From Linnemannia hyalina (Eukaryota; Mortierellomycota; Mortierellomycetes; Mortierellales; Mortierellaceae), in contig JAHRHY010000014.1 of assembly GCA_019671135.1 (NCBI GenBank), positions 680,001-744,000 of the forward strand: a DNA stretch of 64,000 nucleotides, read 5' to 3'. Below are positions 32,701 to 44,321 of the stretch, in pieces. The position numbers and the translations under genes are program-made. Below the pieces are notes generated by a model. It was not told the DNA's origin. It was given only the letters and a program-made list of their open reading frames with translations, and did no database searches. Positions within the stretch are counted from its first letter, which is position 1; every line of letters begins with the position of its first letter.

Positions 32701-35390
32701 TATCGATCGCGCCAAAAACGCCAAGTCCGACAATCTCCCACCGTTCGAAGGATACATCTACGACGGGAACCTTATCCGCCTAAAACACTGCTATACAAAA
32801 GTCGCCCTCTCGGCCCATACAGTCGAATCCATCGGATCCAACAAATCACACATCCAAGAAGTCCGTGGTATCCCATGGACACGCGAACCTTCCCAGGAGA
32901 CCATCTGGAGAGTCGAATTGGTCCCTGATGGCGCTGTCCCTGGGTTATGGACACGGACTGCGAAGCAGCCTTTGAAGGCGGGAGAGGTAGTGAAGGAGAG
33001 GTGGCATTCGATCAAGGGGTTCCGGTTGTGGAATGAGCAGAGGAGTTGCTATCTGATGTCACATAAGGTGTATAGGACGACTTATTCTTCATACCAGGAG
33101 GTTGGGTGTATCCGGGATGGGCGGCAGAAGGGAGATACTATATTTGTTGTCGACCGTAACGTCAACCTACATCGTAAGTCCGTCCTTCATTCTTATTGTC
33201 AAACCTGATCCACCGGATTGTTATCAGCAAATAATATATGACCTAACCGCCGCTTCTTTTTTTCCCCGTACAACTAAAGTGCCGGCAGCGACTCCATCGC
33301 ACTCGTACGAACCCCTGAGCTTCCTCCAAAAGTTCATCGAGATCAACAAAGTCATGTGGTGGACTCGTCATGACCTCGCGTCTCCTCTCCACTCCAACTC
33401 CCACTCCCCCTCTCATAAATCCCGCAAATCTGACGCGTCCCAACCATGGAGCTGGCTCTTCCTCGGCAGAGGCTTGAACTACTACAGCAGCAAAGAAACC
33501 AACAATTACGTCTACCTCCTCGGCAACCCCGTCGTCTGGTGGGCCGCCTCCTCGATTGCTGTCCTCTACGTCCTCGGTTGTTTCTGGTCTGTCTTCGGCT
33601 TCCTCCGTGGCAAGGCCGCCAAGGATCAACAGAATCAACCAAGGGCTAGATTTGGGCTGACGCCATTCTACACAATCGCACCCGGAACTTTCTGTCTTGG
33701 CTGGTTCGTCCACTACGCCCCTTACTTCTTCATCTCCTCCTCTTCCCCAACGACCCTCGGCTCCCAACTCTACCTCCACAACTACCTCCCTTCCCTCTAC
33801 TTCTCGATCCTCCTCCTCGTCTCCCGACTCGACCGCACCTGGCAATCCTGGTCCTCCCGTAAACTGCGCTACACCACCGGCCTCATCCTCGTCATTCTTG
33901 TCATCCTATCCTGGTACAGTCTTTCTCCCCTCGCCTACGGGACCGACTTCTCGTCTCGCCAGGCTTGTGAGCAGGCGAGATCAGTCGGTGGATGGGAATT
34001 TGTGTGTAGACGACAGAATCTTCCGTTGGCTAGGCCGCAGGATGCGATTGCAAAGATTGTTGTGGAACGAAGGATGGATCATGAGGAGCACGAGGAACAG
34101 GAGGAGGCAGAGAATAGTCAGCTCTATTACCAGACCCCGCCTGTCACCGATTCGGCTGGTGCTGAGTACCACGATCATGGGCATGACCACGACCATGCAG
34201 GACACGATCACGACGGCGAAGGAGGAGAAGGGGAAGAGCACGACCATGAAGGACCCTTCAACGAAGACGAACGAGAACACTACGACCACGAACACTTCCA
34301 CCACCCTAGCGGACACCAACACCCCGACGACCATGGACACTACCACCACCGCTACCACGATGACCATCCTCACCAGGACACTCCTCCCTCCTCACTATCC
34401 TCGCCAGACGCCCAAGCGGAAGCTGACAAGAAGCTGTCGGCAAAACAGGGACGCATGGACAAGATGTTTGCGGCAGCCGCCCAGAACGCCAACAACGCCC
34501 TCCTCCAACGGGAGAAATTGGTCGCTGAGAAGTTGGCACTTCAAGACCGACAACGGGAACTGGATGAGCAGTTGAGGGTTCAGGAGGAGCAGGAGAGGCA
34601 GCAGCAGGTGGAGGTGGAGCGGCAGAAGGAGGTGGAAAAACAGAAAGAGAGAGAGAAAGAAGAACGACAAGCAGCGGCAGCAGCACATGAAGAACAGGTG
34701 CAAAAGGATAGGGAGGTTCGGAAACAGGTCCGACGCGCTCAAGAGGAACGTGAGCGTGAACGACAGGCGCAGGAGGAGAAGGTGAGGGAGGAGCAAGAGC
34801 GTTTGCAGCATGAAGAGCAAGAACATCAACAGCGTGAGGCACAAGAACAACTAGAGCGTCAACAACGTCAGGAGCAGGAACAAAGAGACCGTGAGGGTCG
34901 AGAGCGTCAACAGCGTGAGGCACAAGAACAACTAGAGCGTCAACAACGTCAGGAGCAGGAACAAAGAGACCGTGAGGATCGAGAGCGTCAACAGCGTGAG
35001 GCACAAGAACAACAAGAACGCCAACAACGTGAAGAGCAAAATCAAAGAAACCGTGAGGCTCGAAAGCTTCAACAGCGTGAAGAGCAAGAACGTCAACAGC
35101 GCGAGAAACAGCTTCGGCGAGACCGTGAAGCTCAGGAGCTTCATCAACAACAACAACTGCTGCAGCAGGAACGCGAACAACTCGAACGTCAGGCAGCTGA
35201 GAAAACCGCCGCTGCGATGCAGAAGGAGAAGAAAGAAGAAGAGGCCAGGAAGGAAAAGATGACGCGACAGATGTTGGAGGAGCAGGTCCGCATTCTTCAG
35301 GCACAGGTCGACAGTCACCACGCGCGGTCATTAGGTATGGCGGCTCAGCAACAACAGCTCCAACAACAGCAACAGCAACATCCAGCATAA
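29728..35390 (+). CDS. Protein O-mannosyltransferase (PMT) with His-rich and coiled-coil C-terminal extension
   Basis: Nine exons: 29728-31010, 31117-31266, 31373-31521, 31621-31795, 31893-31986, 32082-32265, 32373-32471, 32604-33173 and 33280-35390. They give 1,604 residues; ordinary PMTs have 750-900. PMTs move mannose from dolichyl-phosphate mannose to Ser/Thr in the ER. Seen here are a disordered N-terminus (about 400 residues, Gln/Ser/Gly-rich), a first helix at about 405, FVVDVHPPLGKML, GYDGKFDFMSG, ENALITQNRF, SSSVKWVGSFTLV, a MIR region (about 680-900, with GNLIRLKH and HIQEVRGIPW) and C-terminal helices to about 1130. The loop-1 acidic motif, usually F-D-E-x-H-F, reads SEEQHLGG. After the last helix come a His-rich block (about 1198-1268, near one third His) and a Gln/Glu/Arg coiled coil (about 1285-1585). 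Subfamily is uncertain, with PMT2- and PMT4-like features mixed. The long last exon is open throughout, so the tail is part of the same protein. Confidence 0.93.
34827..35069 (+). repeat. Three tandem 81-bp units in the PMT coiled-coil tail
   Basis: Units start at 34827, 34908 and 34989. Each codes for 27 residues of the pattern QREAQEQLERQQRQEQEQRD. Units 1 and 2 are nearly identical in DNA, and a more diverged fourth unit follows. The period of 27 is not a whole number of heptads, so the repeat reflects DNA duplication more than coil geometry. Confidence 0.9.
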
Positions 35391-35530
35391 TCAACCCATC
35401 CCAAACTTATTTACATTATTGGTCGTGAAAGGGATTTTATTAATAGATGTAACAAATAAAACGATTTTTGAACAGTTGATGGAAAACTGCTATGTGCGGG
35501 TGATGTTCATGAGAGGCTTGGGGGTGTCTA

Positions 35531-36835
35531 CTATGGCCGTTTGTGGTCCATAGGAGCGCCATGGGCAGGAGGCCGCTTGGAGGCAGCAACGACATGCTGA
35601 TCGTATCCATAGTCGTGCATTTGGTAAGCGTCCTGTTCGCCATAGCCGCCTTGGTTGTACTGTCCTCCTCGATAATGATCGTACTCCTGACCACTATATC
35701 CGCCCTGTCCATGTCCGCCCTGTCCATGTCCATAGGCATCGTACCCTCCATGGTGTCCGTGTCCATAAGCATCATACTGATCGTACTGTCCATCGTACTG
35801 AGCGTCATACCCTCCAACAACGCTTCCATCACCATATCCACCACGTCCATTTCCACGTCCAATGACTGGGGCTGCGCTGGCGACAGGTGCTGGGGGCAGA
35901 GGAGGCGATGTGGGGCGATTGGGCTTGGCTTCCCAGTTATCCTCGAGGTGGGAAAAGTTGGCGAGGGCTGGGGAAGAGTCCAAATCAAGGGGGGTGCGAC
36001 GACGACGACGGCGCTTCATCATCACCACGGCCATAACTCCCGCAATAAAAGCCACTCCGATAATACCGACCGAGATTCCGATCGCCGCAGTGTTGGGTCC
36101 GCTGGAGGTCCCCGAGGCGTTCTTGTCGCCGTTGAGAGAATCCTGCGAACTGCTGGGACTGCTGGAATCCGATGTAGTTCCTGAAGGCTTGTTTCCATCG
36201 CCGTTACCACCACTGCTACTGGTTGTCATAGGATTAGGCTTGACAGGACCGGTAGTAGATTGAGGGTTGGTAGTAGTCGTGCCAGGGAGGGGTGCGGGGT
36301 TAGGCGTCCCGTTCCCAAGATCGGTTGTAGTTCCGGGGGCGACGACTCCTTTGTAAGGGAGGTTATACGCGTCAAGGGTGATACCCCATTCCAGACAGGA
36401 CGTCAGGTGCTTCTTGGGGGGCACACCCTTAGATCCTTTACCGGCCAGGAACTCGCATTTGGCGCAAGTCCAAAGGACCTGCTGCATGACAGCTGTACAG
36501 GTGCATGTGGCATAATCCTTCTGGAGGACATATTCGGTGGGAACCTCAATGTCGGCCGGAGTGAACGATCCTCCACAGACACCGATGGCGTTGGCGAAGG
36601 TCTGGCAGTCTCCACAGAAGCCCGCTTCCACTGCGGCAAGGGCTCTGCCTCCTGCGGTCGAGGGAGAGAGGAAGGCCAGGAAGGAGTTGAGAACGACGAC
36701 GAAGCAGAGTAATGACCAGGCAATTGAATGCGCGGGGCGTGATGGTGTTGTGTGTGAAGAAGACTGTGATGAAGTTGATAGGGAGCCGGTCTGTTGTTTA
36801 CGAGAGACGCGAGGCTCTGCTGTGAAGAGACGCAT
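35531..36835 (-). CDS. Single-pass membrane protein with Cys-rich ectodomain and Tyr/Gly-rich tail (435 aa)
   Basis: This is a single exon from ATG 36835. A hydrophobic segment at about residues 38-56 (IAWSLLCFVVVLNSFLAFL) could be a signal peptide or anchor. After it comes a Cys-rich domain (FCGDCQTFANAIGVCGG... CTCTAVMQQVLWTCAKCEF... SCLEWG), then a Ser/Thr/Gly/Pro-rich stalk. Next is a clear helix AIGISVGIIGVAFIAGVMAVVMM followed by a basic stop-transfer run of Lys/Arg. The last 120 residues are a Tyr/Gly/Gln/His-rich tail with repeats such as YDAYGHG and QGGYG. The layout is that of a type I surface protein like fungal wall sensors, but I do not recognise the Cys domain. The Ser/Thr stalk would be a natural substrate of the PMT encoded next door (inference). 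It is tail to tail with PMT, 140 bp apart. Confidence 0.75.
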   Translation of the reverse strand: MRLFTAEPRVSRKQQTGSLSTSSQSSSHTTPSRPAHSIAWSLLCFVVVLNSFLAFLSPSTAGGRALAAVEAGFCGDCQTFANAIGVCGGSFTPADIEVPTEYVLQKDYATCTCTAVMQQVLWTCAKCEFLAGKGSKGVPPKKHLTSCLEWGITLDAYNLPYKGVVAPGTTTDLGNGTPNPAPLPGTTTTNPQSTTGPVKPNPMTTSSSGGNGDGNKPSGTTSDSSSPSSSQDSLNGDKNASGTSSGPNTAAIGISVGIIGVAFIAGVMAVVMMKRRRRRRTPLDLDSSPALANFSHLEDNWEAKPNRPTSPPLPPAPVASAAPVIGRGNGRGGYGDGSVVGGYDAQYDGQYDQYDAYGHGHHGGYDAYGHGQGGHGQGGYSGQEYDHYRGGQYNQGGYGEQDAYQMHDYGYDQHVVAASKRPPAHGAPMDHKRP

Positions 36836-38837
36836 GACTATTGTTGTTGTGTGAATGTGTGCTGTGTGTGCTGTGTGTGCTGTGTGTGTGTTTTTTTTGG
36901 GATTGGGAAGGGTGGGATTTGGGTCGGGGCTACAATATCCCAGAGAGCGGAGAAAAAAGGAGCGACGAAAAAGTGGTCTTCTCTGTCCTGGGGGCGAGAG
37001 TGTTCGTTATGCTGTTTTTGTTGATGGATGTAAAGGTGCAGCAGAAACAGTAGAAAAAAAAGAGCCGAGGGGTGGAAGAAGGTTAATGAGGATGCAGGAG
37101 AAGAAGAGGAAGAAGAGGAAGAAGAGAGCAAGTGGGTATTCCAATGGATGGGGGATGTGATGTCATCCAACGCGTGAAGAATAATAGATAAAATTAGCGT
37201 TTGAGTTGGGATGACGGGGTGTGTCGAGGGGGTTGTTTTTAGGTGCGTTTCAGAAAAAAGAAAACGATAAACGAGAAACGAGAAAAAGAAAGATGGAAGG
37301 AACGAAACCAAGAAAAGTACAAGGTATTCGGATTAGATGGACAACAAGGGGTGAAGCGGAAAGTAGAACGGACACATTGAACAAGGAATGATATACAAAA
37401 GAGAAGTCCGTGTGCAATTGAGATTGATGTAGGAAAAGGAAACGGGAAATGTAATGTATGGGTGCGTGCGTTGTGTTTGAAGGGCGGTATGAAAGGAAAC
37501 GTTGAGATTACACAAAGAGGTAAAATACAAAGGAATGGAGTACAACGGCGTAAAAAAAAGAAGTGAAGGAAACAAAGAGAGAAGAGGCAATAGTAGCAAT
37601 CAGAAGGAGAGTTTGTTTGGAATAAAGAGAAAAAAAGAAGAGAAAGAGTGAAAGAAAGGAGGAGAGGAGGAGAGGAAAGGAGACAAGGATCCAAAGGAGG
37701 ACAAAGAACACCAAGCCAAAGGAGTTGCGATCGATTTTTTGTTTTTTTTCAAGGAGGAGGAAAGAGAACAAGAAGGATGTATGGCACAGGCGGGCAAAGA
37801 GGCACACAGGCGAGAGTTGAGATTTGAGTGGACAAGATTGAGGGTGGTTCAAGAGTAGCAAAGGGAGGGAGAGGGCGTAAAACGAGGACAAAGAAAAGAA
37901 AAGAAATAGAAAATGTTGATTAGCAAACCATTCACTACGTATTAAATTCATTTCCGTGTTCACATAAACGGACAACACATCGTCAGCAACAACTAAATTT
38001 GAAGGCTTTGGATGCTCGCCTGTTGTCTCTTTACCCTGGGTTATCAGGGGGTTTGTTGAATAACAACAATCCGAGTAGGTTGTAGGAGAGTAATGCAAAT
38101 GACACATACGTTGCGTGTTGTCCTTGACGAGAGAAGGACACACCGATCCAGGAGCTGAAGGGTGTTGTCGATGTCGAAGAATAGAAAAAAAAGAACGGAG
38201 GAAGGAAAAGGGAAGGAGGATCGAATTATCCGGCTAGACCCTTTTTTTTTTGGGAGGGATGGTGGGAGTATCGGGTTGTTGTTGTGTTGTTGAGGAGGGA
38301 GAGAAGGGGAAGGAGAGAGAGTGAGTAAGTGTGTGGTGAATGTTAGAGAGACGGGTGGTTGTGGATGCAGATGGAGAGGAGAGGCGAGGGAGAGGAGAAG
38401 GAGGTGGTGCGAGTTGTTTGAAAGAAGGAAAGGAAGGATGACAAACAGCAAGGGTCTCGGGCGGAGAGGAATAATAAGAGAATGGAAAAGGTAAGAGAGA
38501 GAGAGAGAGGAGTGAAAAGTGTAGAAAGGGAGACAGGGAAGACAAGAGAAGAAAGAAAGAAAGAAAGAAAGAAGAAAGGAGAAAAGTGAAAGAGACAAAG
38601 GGAAGACAGAAAAACATCCACGTTGTTTGACTTACTGGCTGATGCTGTTATTATTATTCTTACCCCCGGTACAGACAGAGGACAACAGGATGGAGTATGC
38701 AGGGGAACAGTCAGTTCAGAGACACATTCAGGGCGGATAACAGACAACCAATTGCAATAACTGATCCCGATCATTCCTTTTCATCATTTGTCTTTTGGCT
38801 GCCAGGCTGGCAGTTATTCTTCGCATCATATCAGATC

Positions 38838-38934
<97 letters not shown>

Positions 38935-40457
38935 ATCATCACTCGCTCCTTCTTTCAACACTATACCTTTTATTAGTCTCCCTCGGTCCTACCCCCTCCC
39001 CTGCCCTGAATGTATCTCCTGTACGCCTGCCAGCTGGAAATTGCGAAATCCATTCATCAGAAACCCGCCAAACAAACACAATTCACATCCCGCCGTCCCT
39101 CTTCATCTCTCAACTCCAATGAACGCTAAATGAGATTGTGGTCGACACTACTAATCTTTCTTTTCTTTTCGCGCTAACAACATAGCCCGCGCCTCTTACT
39201 CACCGAAAAATAAAAACATGCGAGAGCATTTCGCCCGAAAAGGGCACAGAGCGTCCAAGTCTGCGTCAAATCAATCATTCTTCTTTCTCTCTTTCGACCC
39301 TGCTCATCCGGATCCTCTTCACTTCCCTTTCCTTTGAAGACAATTGTTGCCAGGTGGCAAGCCAAGGCCAGGTCAGCCTAAGGCAGGAGGAAGAGGAAAA
39401 AAAAGACGAAACGAGATGGTGCCTGATTCACAGCAATTTTTTTTTTTTTTTTTGCTGCCCTCATACCCATCCTTTCGTTCGATCCTTTGTTCGCAAAACA
39501 AATACCCTGTGTATGTTGTGTTGCTCTTACCCTTATCCATTGTCCATTTCACTACCGCGCCATCGGGAGACATGGATGGAATATTTCTTTTCTTCTTTCA
39601 ATTATACCATTGTACGACGAAGTCATACCCTAATTTTATATAATTAATGGCCCAAGGTCCATCCTCTTTCCCGCTCGCTCGCTCAAAAAAAACAAAAGAA
39701 TTAAGCACCTGCAGCTTGGTCAGGGTCACCATCTCCTCCATCCTCTCCTCACTCCCTGTTTTGCCCCCTGTATCCATCACCCACAACAGGCATCCACTGC
39801 ATGCAATACAACGCACAACACAACAATGAAAAAACCACAACCAGTCTCTCCCTATTGTCCACCTCCGTTTTTACTTTTTTTTTTGTGTGTGGCGTTTGAA
39901 ACTCATCATGAAGCAAGGCCGTTTTGGATATGTGTAGTTCAAAACCGTATCATCACGAACCGTCGTCGTCAGTGCTCTCAAAAAAAAACATAAGTCGTTC
40001 AAAATAACGCCCTATGACATATATCCCTCGTTCATTCACATCCGTCAGCGGCGGTCAAGCAGAGGGAGAGGAGGTAGGTGTCTTCCTGGCAGGTAAGGTA
40101 AGGCAGTGGGCTGCTGTGCCATAAGGAGAGTTGAGGGCCTCCGTTGAAGTGGATAAACCCATAGCACCCATTCCTGATTACGTACTGTTGCAGCCCCCAG
40201 AAACCCACTAGTCAGCTACCTCCAATTGCATCCAGCTGTTACGCCACAGCCTGTTTAGCTTAGCACCTCCTTGTCTGTTCCTGAGAAGAAATAGCGTCAA
40301 CAGCAAATACCATATGAAACGTGATGTGTGTATTTTTGTCGTAGTGAGAAGGAAGATGGCAAGGCTACTCTATGAAAAAGGTTAGGGGGAATTGGCGTTT
40401 TGTTCGAGTCGTACCGGTGAAGCTTTATGTCTTACACGATATATCCTGTGTCGTGCT
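36836..40457. other. 3.6-kb intergenic region, purine/pyrimidine-skewed
   Basis: About 37030-38620 is strongly A/G-rich on the plus strand, so C/T-rich upstream of the minus-strand membrane protein. It looks like an extended leader or promoter. A (TC)n array follows at 38843. From 39100 to 40457 I see only short frames without recognisable content. Confidence 0.45.
38843..38931. repeat. (TC)44 microsatellite
   Basis: This is an uninterrupted TC dinucleotide run of about 88 bases, the longest pure simple repeat in the window. Confidence 0.95.
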
Positions 40458-41639
40458 CTAGTAGATGGCAGTTGCTCCTCCAGCCTGGAAGAATGAGAAC
40501 AAATATATGCGGTTGATTAGCCATCAGATAAACCATAGTCGTAGAACTATTCTCCTCTCCTCTTCGTTTCAAATAATGCCCTCCATGGAAAAAGTAATCC
40601 CTCTCCGTATGATCGTTCCACTATCATGTCCATGCCGTCATCCGAAATAACTGTCTGCATGTCAGGAGTTGCAAAAAGTCAAATGCCGTTCTCCTCTGAA
40701 AGTGGTCTTTGTTCCTTCCCGATATCACAAAATTACCGCTCTTCACAAAACCAATTCTCCTCTGACCCTACCACCATTTTTTCTTTCATTTACCTCGACG
40801 GCTTCAATCTCGGCTTCGGTCAGCACAGGGTGGCGGTAACGGTTGGGGAGATCGGCAAAGTCAAAGAATTGCCTTGATACTCCGTGAGGTCCGGGTGTAG
40901 TGACGGCAGAGGATGAAGATTTTGAGGAGGCAGCGGTTGCCTCTGTGGGGGTTCCTGCCTTGAGAGGGTACTCGGCATCCTTGGGGGCAGCAGGGTGGCG
41001 GGTAGGGTCGTGGTGGGCTAACAATACCCGATTGTTTTCCAGAAGAATGGGAAAAAAAAGCCGTGAGTCATGTAGTCTTCACTTTGTCGGGGGGTACTTT
41101 ACTCGAAGGCGTTGTCCCTGACCCTGTGTTGTCTTTTTGTCCACATGTTGGTTATTTTTTGTTCCCTGCTGGGGCGTGAGAACAAGCCTTCCGGACAATG
41201 GCATGCGTCGCTCGTATCTGGCCATATCCATAAAGTCGCAACACCGCGAAGCTACTGTATGGGTTGCCAGGTACCACTACACTGTGTCGCTAAAACTCTC
41301 CTCATTGTTGCCTGCTAACAACTTTTGCCCTCTTCCCTTATTGCTCTGACAACCCTAGCCCTGAATTTGTGCTCGCTTGTTGAATGAGAATCCTTCCTGT
41401 AGGTATTCTCTGCCTTCCATGCAATTCCTGCCGATGCGTCACGCTCCGATGTATTTTTTCTCGTTCCTCGCTCCTGGTTTGTCCCTGTTTCGTGTTATTT
41501 TTCTTTCTCCTAAGAAGAGACACAGAAAGTAGAGAAAAAGAAGAGTAGTACCTTCGTGCAGAGCGGCACGGGGACCGAGGAACTTGATGAGGGGGGTGCG
41601 TGCCTGGACGGCGGCTCTAGCGATTCTTGAAGGGAGCAT
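40458..41639 (-). CDS. KGD4: 2-oxoglutarate dehydrogenase adaptor subunit KGD4 (MRPS36-like), 112 aa
   Basis: Minus-strand exons are 41639-41552, 41017-40794 and 40484-40458. The last exon codes for only eight residues (AGGATAIY) and the stop. The start MLPSRIARAAVQARTPLIKFLGPR is a mitochondrial presequence followed by the conserved IKFLGPR. The middle has HHDPTRHPAAPKD and YPLKAG. The end has LPNRYRHPVLTEAEIEAVE running into the small Ala/Gly tail. This matches yeast Kgd4, the small protein that tethers the E3 component to the 2-oxoglutarate dehydrogenase core in mitochondria. Length fits the family. The gene starts 330 bp from BET5 in head-to-head orientation. Confidence 0.92.
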
Positions 41640-41969
41640 GGTTGTGATGCGTTGTTGAGGTGTGATGTGAAAGAAGTAAAAAAAAAGTGAGAGGGTGAGG
41701 GAATAGATCGGCAAGTGCAAAAATAGGTTTCGGGTTGCGGGGTCGTGAGCGAGAGGTTCAGTACAGACCCTTTCCTTCTGTGACAAATACAACGTCACAC
41801 TCTGGGAGGGCTGCACGACCGTCTTCATCACTTTCTTGCTCAACCACTGCAAAGAACAAAAACGCGAACCATCAGGACTCAGGGCAACTAACGCCAGCAA
41901 CGGGCAAGGATAAGGAAAAGGAACATCACACAACCATCAAGCACCAGCACCATCATCCATTAGCACAAG
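41640..41969. promoter_or_regulatory. Bidirectional promoter KGD4/BET5
   Basis: These 330 bp separate the two divergent start codons and must contain both core promoters. I see no clear TATA box in either direction. Confidence 0.6.
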
Positions 41970-42765
41970 ATGATCTACAACATGTACATCTTTGACAGGC
42001 ACTGCCAGTGCATCTACTACCACGACTGGCACAGAGGCCATACAGCCAAGACCGCCTTTGACACACACGGCGATCCACTAGCCTCCCACCCAAGTGGCGG
42101 CGGTGGTGGAGGGTCCACCACGACAACAACGACCATGACCGACCCACGACAAGGCATGAACATGTCCCTTGAGGAGGAAGGAAAACTCGTATATGGTGTC
42201 GTCTATTCTCTCCGCAACCTCGTCAAAAAACTCGGCAAAAGGTATGCTTCTTTGTCCACTTTGTTGTACATCGTTAGAGTAGCATTGGACGCAATGGACG
42301 TACGGGACACATTGGACACATTTGGACAGCATTAAGACTTACTGAAACAGGATATCCTAGGTCTGGATACAGATGTGCTTGGACTACCAAATATAACCAA
42401 ACGTACAGGATGAACAAAGCCAACAAACAGCAGTAACTAATAGGAATTACTTTCTTCTATCTCGTATCATTGATACAAGCAGCCAGGACGGGTTCATCGC
42501 ATACAGGACATCACACTACAAGTTGCACTATTACGAAACCCTGACAGGCCTCAAATTCGTCATCAACTCGGACCCCAACGTCGAATCCCTCCAACAGGCG
42601 TTACGTCAGATCTATACCCAAATCTATGTCGAGCTCGTTGTCAAGAACCCCCTCGCCTGTGCGACCATCACCAGTGGACAAGTCAACCCAGAAACCATGG
42701 GCGCCGAGGGATTCCGGAACGGCGTCGATCGGTTCGTTCGTTCCTTAACCATGTTCGACACCTAG
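41970..42765 (+). CDS. BET5: TRAPP complex subunit BET5/TRAPPC1 (184 aa)
   Basis: Exons are 41970-42241 and 42483-42765; the join restores Ser before QDGFIAYRTSHYKLHYYET. BET5 is a longin-fold core subunit of TRAPP, which activates Ypt1/Rab1 in ER-to-Golgi and autophagy traffic. Conserved features are MIYNMYIFDRH (first strand), CIYYHDWHR, EEEGKLVYGVVYSLRNLVKKL, SHYKLHYYETLTGLKFVIN, IYTQIYVELVVKNPL and VDRFVRSL. A Gly/Thr-rich insert (about residues 25-60) makes it about 40 residues longer than human TRAPPC1. No lesions are seen. Confidence 0.95.
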
Positions 42766-44321
42766 TAGTTTTTGTCTTTTGTAGTTCTATTAGCCTTGAT
42801 AAAAATAGTTGCATTCTTTTTTTGCCACCAAAAAATGGGTTTCTATCAACAGTCAGATCAAACGCACTTTGCCTCTTCCTCTGTTCCTTTCCCCCTGTTC
42901 CAAACGATCACTACAAGCCTTTCCCTCATTACCCCAGTTTCCACAGGATTCCACAAGGTCCCCGGGCACAGTTTCCATGAGATCTCAGGCACATCGTACT
43001 GTACTCTAAACTCGTTCGTCATAGTCTCACCATATGTATCCTGGTGGCAGGTTTCCTCGACCCATATTGCCCATCATTTTGACACCCCGCCATACACATC
43101 CATGATCCATGACAGCGATTGTCAGAAGTGACGCCATGGTCCCCTTTGCAAACGAAACTAGTCCGAGGTTCATAGTCAATAACGGAAACCTTTTGTTCTT
43201 TGGTCCTTGATCCGTCGGTATTCTGGTGTCGCTTGGCGTACACAAAGGCGATGAGAGATAAGAGAACAAGGGCGTGTGAGGGATATAGATTTATTAGTGC
43301 AATTAGCCTCTCTTTTAGTCAATGTTTGCCCCAGATGGTTCCCCTTCTCCTTCCTTCCATCACTGCTTGATGATGACATCGAGAATACGAAAGACAAGCT
43401 CGTGCAAAAAAAAAAGACAGGGGAAGAAGGAGCGAGAGAGAAAGATGGGTTGTATTTTACTTTTAGCAGCATGCAGCTTTTCAATTGCACGCTACTTCTA
43501 CTGGGTCTAATACTTGTCAATGTTTATTTTCTGCACTCTTTGTCTTCAGCTCGCTTGAGGATACAATGTTACGGTACCTTGTGGGTCTTGAAAAGAAAGC
43601 CCATGGACTCTTGTGGAAGAAAGAAGGAACTAGCATCAACCATGATAAAAAGGATAACGAAACAGGAACAGAAAGCAACCATTCTTGACCTTTTCGCCCA
43701 CGACAGTGCAAGTGCTGATCCAAGGGAGAGACGAGACACATCTCGGAGGTTGCAGAACATCACAGGAAAACAAATCAAAGCAAAAAAAAAATCTCTCTCT
43801 TTTTCGCTTTGGCCACTTTGTCACCCCATTTTTGTCAAACCTCTCCCAGATGGACCGAACGCACACAAAACATTCAGAGAATTATTATTTTTCCGTATTC
43901 CATACGGTTTTCTCGAAATGTGTAATTGAGAGGTGCTGGGGCCATGAATGGATGAGTGGAGTTGAGAAGTGTCAATAGTGAGACTGTGGCAGCAATGAGT
44001 GAGTGGGTGGAGAAGCGGCATTTTGTTAGTTGACGGTAGCTGATAAGCGGAGATTGACTGTGTCTATGTTGAGTTAGACAGGGGGACCTCTTAAGTCAAA
44101 AGTGTCAAAAAGGGATTTTTCACGGTGCATGGGCAAAGTCAGATCCTGGGAACAAGAACAATCCTTGAGGAAAGGGGTATAAAAGAACATGGCCGCAGCC
44201 ATGTGTTTCTTCTTTACAACTCTTTTTTTTTCACTCCACCTTTCAACCAACAAACAAACTTCCGCTCAGTCAAAAAGTCAACCATCCAACAATCAAAAAA
44301 ACACAACAAACACAAGACAAC
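42766..44321. other. Intergenic, no gene seen
   Basis: A 217-codon open frame at 43276-43929 has no recognisable content and no coding features, and is not called. The last 150 bases form the promoter of the next gene. Confidence 0.45.
44178..44184 (+). promoter_or_regulatory. TATA box of PRO3
   Basis: TATAAAA lies about 140 bp before the ATG at 44322, directly after AGGGG, a stress-element-like site. A CAA/ACAA-rich leader follows. Confidence 0.6.

Noticed and set aside
34306..35394. 362-codon open frame antisense to the PMT tail
   Set aside because: It mirrors the Gln/Glu/Arg repeats on the other strand; its Val/Leu/Pro repeats are a by-product of the coding strand.
38697..39122. Ser/Leu-repeat frame
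   Set aside because: It is simply the (TC)n microsatellite translated.
43276..43929. 217-codon open frame on the plus strand
   Set aside because: Composition changes abruptly along it, it lacks any motif, and it crosses simple A-runs; it looks like chance openness in intergenic DNA.
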